From: CAVTLG01 sp963735495
GTDB taxonomy: Bacteria > Chloroflexota > Ktedonobacteria > Ktedonobacterales > Ktedonobacteraceae
Reading direction: 5' to 3'
Assembly (NCBI GenBank): GCA_963735495.1
Contig: CAVTLG010000014.1
Location: forward strand, 868,001-932,000
Length of the DNA stretch: 64,000 nt
Shown here piece by piece: positions 61,418 to 64,000 of the stretch. Made by a program: the position numbers and the translations under genes. A model generated the notes under the pieces. The model was given only the letters and a program-made list of their open reading frames with translations. It ran no database searches and had not been told where the DNA came from. The number at the start of each line of letters is the position of its first letter. The first letter of the stretch is position 1.

Positions 61418-64000
61418 ATGCAGTATAAAGAGAGCCTTTCTAGTGAAGAAAAAAGAGCTTTATTGTTGAGGAGATTACAAAAGCTAGCTCATACTACAGA
61501 TGTGTACTACCCTATTTCTTCCTTCCAGGAAGGAATACTCTTCGCGACGTATATGTATGAGGAGCAGCGTTATTCCTACAATTTACAGCGTTTTCTGCAT
61601 CTGCAAGGCATACTTGATCAGGAAGCCCTGGAAAAGAGTATCAATGAGATTGTAAAACGTCATATGCCCCTGCGTACTCTTTTCCCTCTTACAAAAGAGG
61701 GAACCTTTCAGCAATTAGTAAAACCCTTTCAGTACCAAAAAATGGCGTTGACTGACCTCAGATCATGCTCGATTGAGCAACGAGAGGAACAAGCGTTGCA
61801 ACTCGTCCAGCAGGAAGGAAGATATGTATTCAACCTGCAGGATGAGTTTCCTTTCCGCACGCACTTGATCCAACTAGGTGATGACGAGTACCTGTTTCTC
61901 TGCGTTATCTATCACCTCGTTTTTGATCTCTCCTCCCATGACATTTTCTTTGCAGAGCTTGCTCATTGTTATCAGGCTTTTGTAGCCGGAAGAGATCCTC
62001 AACTTCCACCATTAGCTGCTTCTTATATGCAGTTTGTTGAATGGCAAGAGCAGCACCTGCGGCAGAATGCCTGGTCAGCTCAAGCTGCCTACTGGCAACA
62101 GCAACTAAGCGGAACTTTGCCTGTGCTTGCACTGCCCGTCGATCATCCTCATCCAAGTGTGTTCTCTGGCCGGGGAGCTTTTTTTACTCGTCTCTTAGCG
62201 GGAGTCGAGCGTGATGCGATTAAGTCTTTTGCTCAGCAGAATGGATGTACACTTTTTCACTTTTTGCTGACAGCTTTTGTGATCCTTCTTGTCAGGTATA
62301 CAGGCCAGGAAGATCTTCTAATAGGAACACCAATGACCAGGCGTGATCGGGTAGAGTGGAAAAAGCTCATTGGCTTGTTTGTGAACACAGTCGTTCTGAG
62401 GGTCAATGCAGCGGGCAACCCTACCTTCCGTCAATTGTTGGAGCAAATGAGAGAGATTGTACTTGATGCCTACATGCATTCCGATCTCCCTTTTGCAAAG
62501 GTAGTGGAGCATATTCAGCCTGAACGAAGCACCATGCATAGCGCCTTCTATCAAGCAATGTTTACTGTAGAGAACGAGGTTCCGCCATTAGAGTTGCCAA
62601 GGCTGACCATTGATCCATTTGATATGGATCAGAAGACCACATTTTGTGATCTTTACCTTATCATACAGGAGACGAGTCAGGGAATTCAAGCAAGACTTGA
62701 GTATAATACGGATGTTTTTGAGCTCAAAACTATACAAAGAATAAGTAGGCATTTTGAGCGTCTATTAAGCTGTGTGATGCAGAATCCAGATAGCCCTCTT
62801 TCCCAGCTTTCCTTTTTAACAGAAGATGAGGCGTTACTTCAGTTTATAGGGGCGGAATCTCTTCCAATAACCGGCAATGGCAAACTAGATCGTAAAGCGT
62901 TACCAGATCCGGATAATATAGCAAGTATGAGAGCGCACGGCTCTGAGAATCCTCATTTAGACCTCGAAAAGAGTATCGCCGCTATCTGGCAGGACTTGCT
63001 TGGGAACCAAATGGTGGGCCTGCATGATAACTTCTTTGAACTTGGTGGTCATTCAGTATTACTGACGAGAATGCGCCAACAGTTATATCAGCAAGTCCAT
63101 GAAGATCTTTCGTTAGTTGATTTGCTTAGGTATACAACAGTCTATACTCTTGCACAACACATAGAAAAGCGAAAAGAGATGAAAGTCATGAATAAAGAGG
63201 AAAAATCAGAACCAGCTGTGGTTTTACCTTTATCAAGAAGCCAGCAGACAGGGCTGGATATTGCCGTGATTGGAATGGATGTGAGGCTGCCAGGTGCTCA
63301 GACAATTGAGGCCTTCTGGCAGAATCTCCAGGATGGCGTCGAGAGTATCCGTTGGTTTAGTCGCGCTGAACTCAAAGAGGCCGGTGTATCTGTTGAGGAG
63401 TTAAATGATCCCTATTACGTTCCAGCCAAGGGGTTTCTTGATGGAGCAGATCTGTTTGATGCAGCCTTCTTTGGGATTACCCCCAGAGAAGCTGAACTCT
63501 TAGATCCCCAGCAGAGGCTATTGCTGGAGTGCGTCTGGCAAGCACTGGAATATGCAGGATATAACCCGGAGAATTATGCGAAACGGATAGGACTATATGC
63601 TGGTGCAAGCTTTAATACCTATCTTTTTCATAATATTACTCTTAATCAAGATTATGTCCGCAAAGTGGGGCTTTTTCAGATCCTTACCACCAATGATAAG
63701 GATTTTCTCGCCACACGTGTTGCCTATAAGCTCCATCTCACCGGACCTGCGGTCACCGTTCAAACAGCCTGCTCTACAGGACTGGTGGCAGTACACCAGG
63801 CTTGTCAAAGTTTGCTCAATCGCGAATGTGAAATAGCTCTGGCCGGAGGGTCGTCTGTCCACTCTCCGCTAAAGGATGGCTATGTCTATCGCGAGGGAGA
63901 GATTAGTTCTCCCGATGGCCGATGTCGAGCCTTTGATGCCGGGGCAAAGGGGACTGTAGCCGGTGATGGAGTTGGCGTTGTTGTTCTGAAGCGCCTGTCG
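61418..64000 (+). CDS. Hybrid NRPS-PKS: C-(A10)-PCP-KS, runs off the window
   Basis: 861 codons open to the window end. An N-terminal docking helix (SSEEKRALLLRRLQKLA) precedes a condensation domain of the dual/DCL-like wording (YYPISSFQEGILF). Its HHxxxDG motif is YHLVFDL near residue 164: the second His and Asp are kept. No adenylation domain follows; only the A10 tail (TGNGKLDRKALP, near residue 485) remains before a carrier (FELGGHSVL, Ser near 544). The ketosynthase starts LDIAVIGMDVRLPGAQTIE (near 614), with active Cys in QTACSTGLVAVHQAC. The start has no strong ribosome-binding site and lies 7 bases after the A-fragment gene. Confidence 0.88.
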   Translation, partial: MQYKESLSSEEKRALLLRRLQKLAHTTDVYYPISSFQEGILFATYMYEEQRYSYNLQRFLHLQGILDQEALEKSINEIVKRHMPLRTLFPLTKEGTFQQLVKPFQYQKMALTDLRSCSIEQREEQALQLVQQEGRYVFNLQDEFPFRTHLIQLGDDEYLFLCVIYHLVFDLSSHDIFFAELAHCYQAFVAGRDPQLPPLAASYMQFVEWQEQHLRQNAWSAQAAYWQQQLSGTLPVLALPVDHPHPSVFSGRGAFFTRLLAGVERDAIKSFAQQNGCTLFHFLLTAFVILLVRYTGQEDLLIGTPMTRRDRVEWKKLIGLFVNTVVLRVNAAGNPTFRQLLEQMREIVLDAYMHSDLPFAKVVEHIQPERSTMHSAFYQAMFTVENEVPPLELPRLTIDPFDMDQKTTFCDLYLIIQETSQGIQARLEYNTDVFELKTIQRISRHFERLLSCVMQNPDSPLSQLSFLTEDEALLQFIGAESLPITGNGKLDRKALPDPDNIASMRAHGSENPHLDLEKSIAAIWQDLLGNQMVGLHDNFFELGGHSVLLTRMRQQLYQQVHEDLSLVDLLRYTTVYTLAQHIEKRKEMKVMNKEEKSEPAVVLPLSRSQQTGLDIAVIGMDVRLPGAQTIEAFWQNLQDGVESIRWFSRAELKEAGVSVEELNDPYYVPAKGFLDGADLFDAAFFGITPREAELLDPQQRLLLECVWQALEYAGYNPENYAKRIGLYAGASFNTYLFHNITLNQDYVRKVGLFQILTTNDKDFLATRVAYKLHLTGPAVTVQTACSTGLVAVHQACQSLLNRECEIALAGGSSVHSPLKDGYVYREGEISSPDGRCRAFDAGAKGTVAGDGVGVVVLKRLS

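Noticed and set aside
1..64000. tRNA, rRNA or tmRNA genes
   Set aside because: No cloverleaf with conserved T-loop or rRNA core sequence was recognised on either strand.

Overview
The window looks like accessory-rich chromosome of a large-genome, soil-type bacterium of the Chloroflexota, most likely class Ktedonobacteria. The reasons are a Ser/Thr kinase-WD40 fusion, an XRE-STAND-TPR regulator, many TetR/ArsR one-component regulators, ArsR-SRPBCC pairs, moderate GC content, several transposase remnants and an NRPS/PKS locus. This assignment is inferred from gene content; no rRNA, tRNA or CRISPR array was seen.

Layout. 1-3.3 kb: end of an AlkA-type DNA glycosylase, two unknown genes and a ketopantoate-reductase-like gene facing a frameshifted TetR gene. 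4.3-6.6 kb: kinase-WD40 protein. 6.8-10.6 kb: aromatic-ring catabolism (hydroxyquinol-type intradiol dioxygenase, aldehyde dehydrogenase, TetX-like FAD monooxygenase) behind two near-identical 20-bp palindromes. 10.9-12.9 kb: membrane glycosyltransferase and a ClpX-type zinc-finger protein. 13.1-21.6 kb: defence and toxin-antitoxin block (HEPN protein, type I restriction system hsdRMS, hicAB, orphan hicB). 21.7-24 kb: leaderless ArsR-SRPBCC pair and a frameshifted zinc alcohol dehydrogenase, bracketed by a 64-bp direct repeat. 25-28.9 kb: stress protein with DUF2382 domains, a strongly structured candidate RNA, and a frameshifted six-hairpin glycosidase. 29-31 kb: truncated IS4 transposase joining two beheaded genes. 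31.3-36.4 kb: secreted GH113-like hydrolase and a huge GT2-PMT polysaccharide synthase (frameshifted). 36.4-41.5 kb: TetR/epimerase pair, mercury-resistance operon, second ArsR-SRPBCC regulon. 41.7-47.6 kb: acyl-CoA catabolism operon with an R2-like ligand-binding oxidase and a TetR regulator; two genes are truncated. 47.7-50.4 kb: IS630 transposase, inverted repeats, broken crystallin-like secreted protein, MITE-like element. 50.5-53.3 kb: XRE-NB-ARC-TPR protein with a D5-primase-like tail. 53.7-64 kb: NRPS/PKS cluster running off the window.

How parts work together. The NRPS cluster encodes a loading A-PCP (signature reads as glycine), a C-A-PCP (signature nearest proline), an MFS exporter, and a C-PCP-KS protein. 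A second adenylation domain is present only as three separated pieces: its N-terminus on the end of the second synthetase, its middle as a free 229-residue protein, and its A10 tail inside the third. This is the most unusual arrangement in the window. The ArsR genes at 21.8 and 40.1 kb have promoter and operator laid over the start codon, and the 40.1-kb operator is repeated in front of a separate SRPBCC gene.

Quality warning: five genes carry single-base frameshifts, and three of these fall in the same octamer, GCTCGAAC. This could be a systematic sequencing artefact, a mutation hotspot or real decay, and should be resolved before these genes are called dead.
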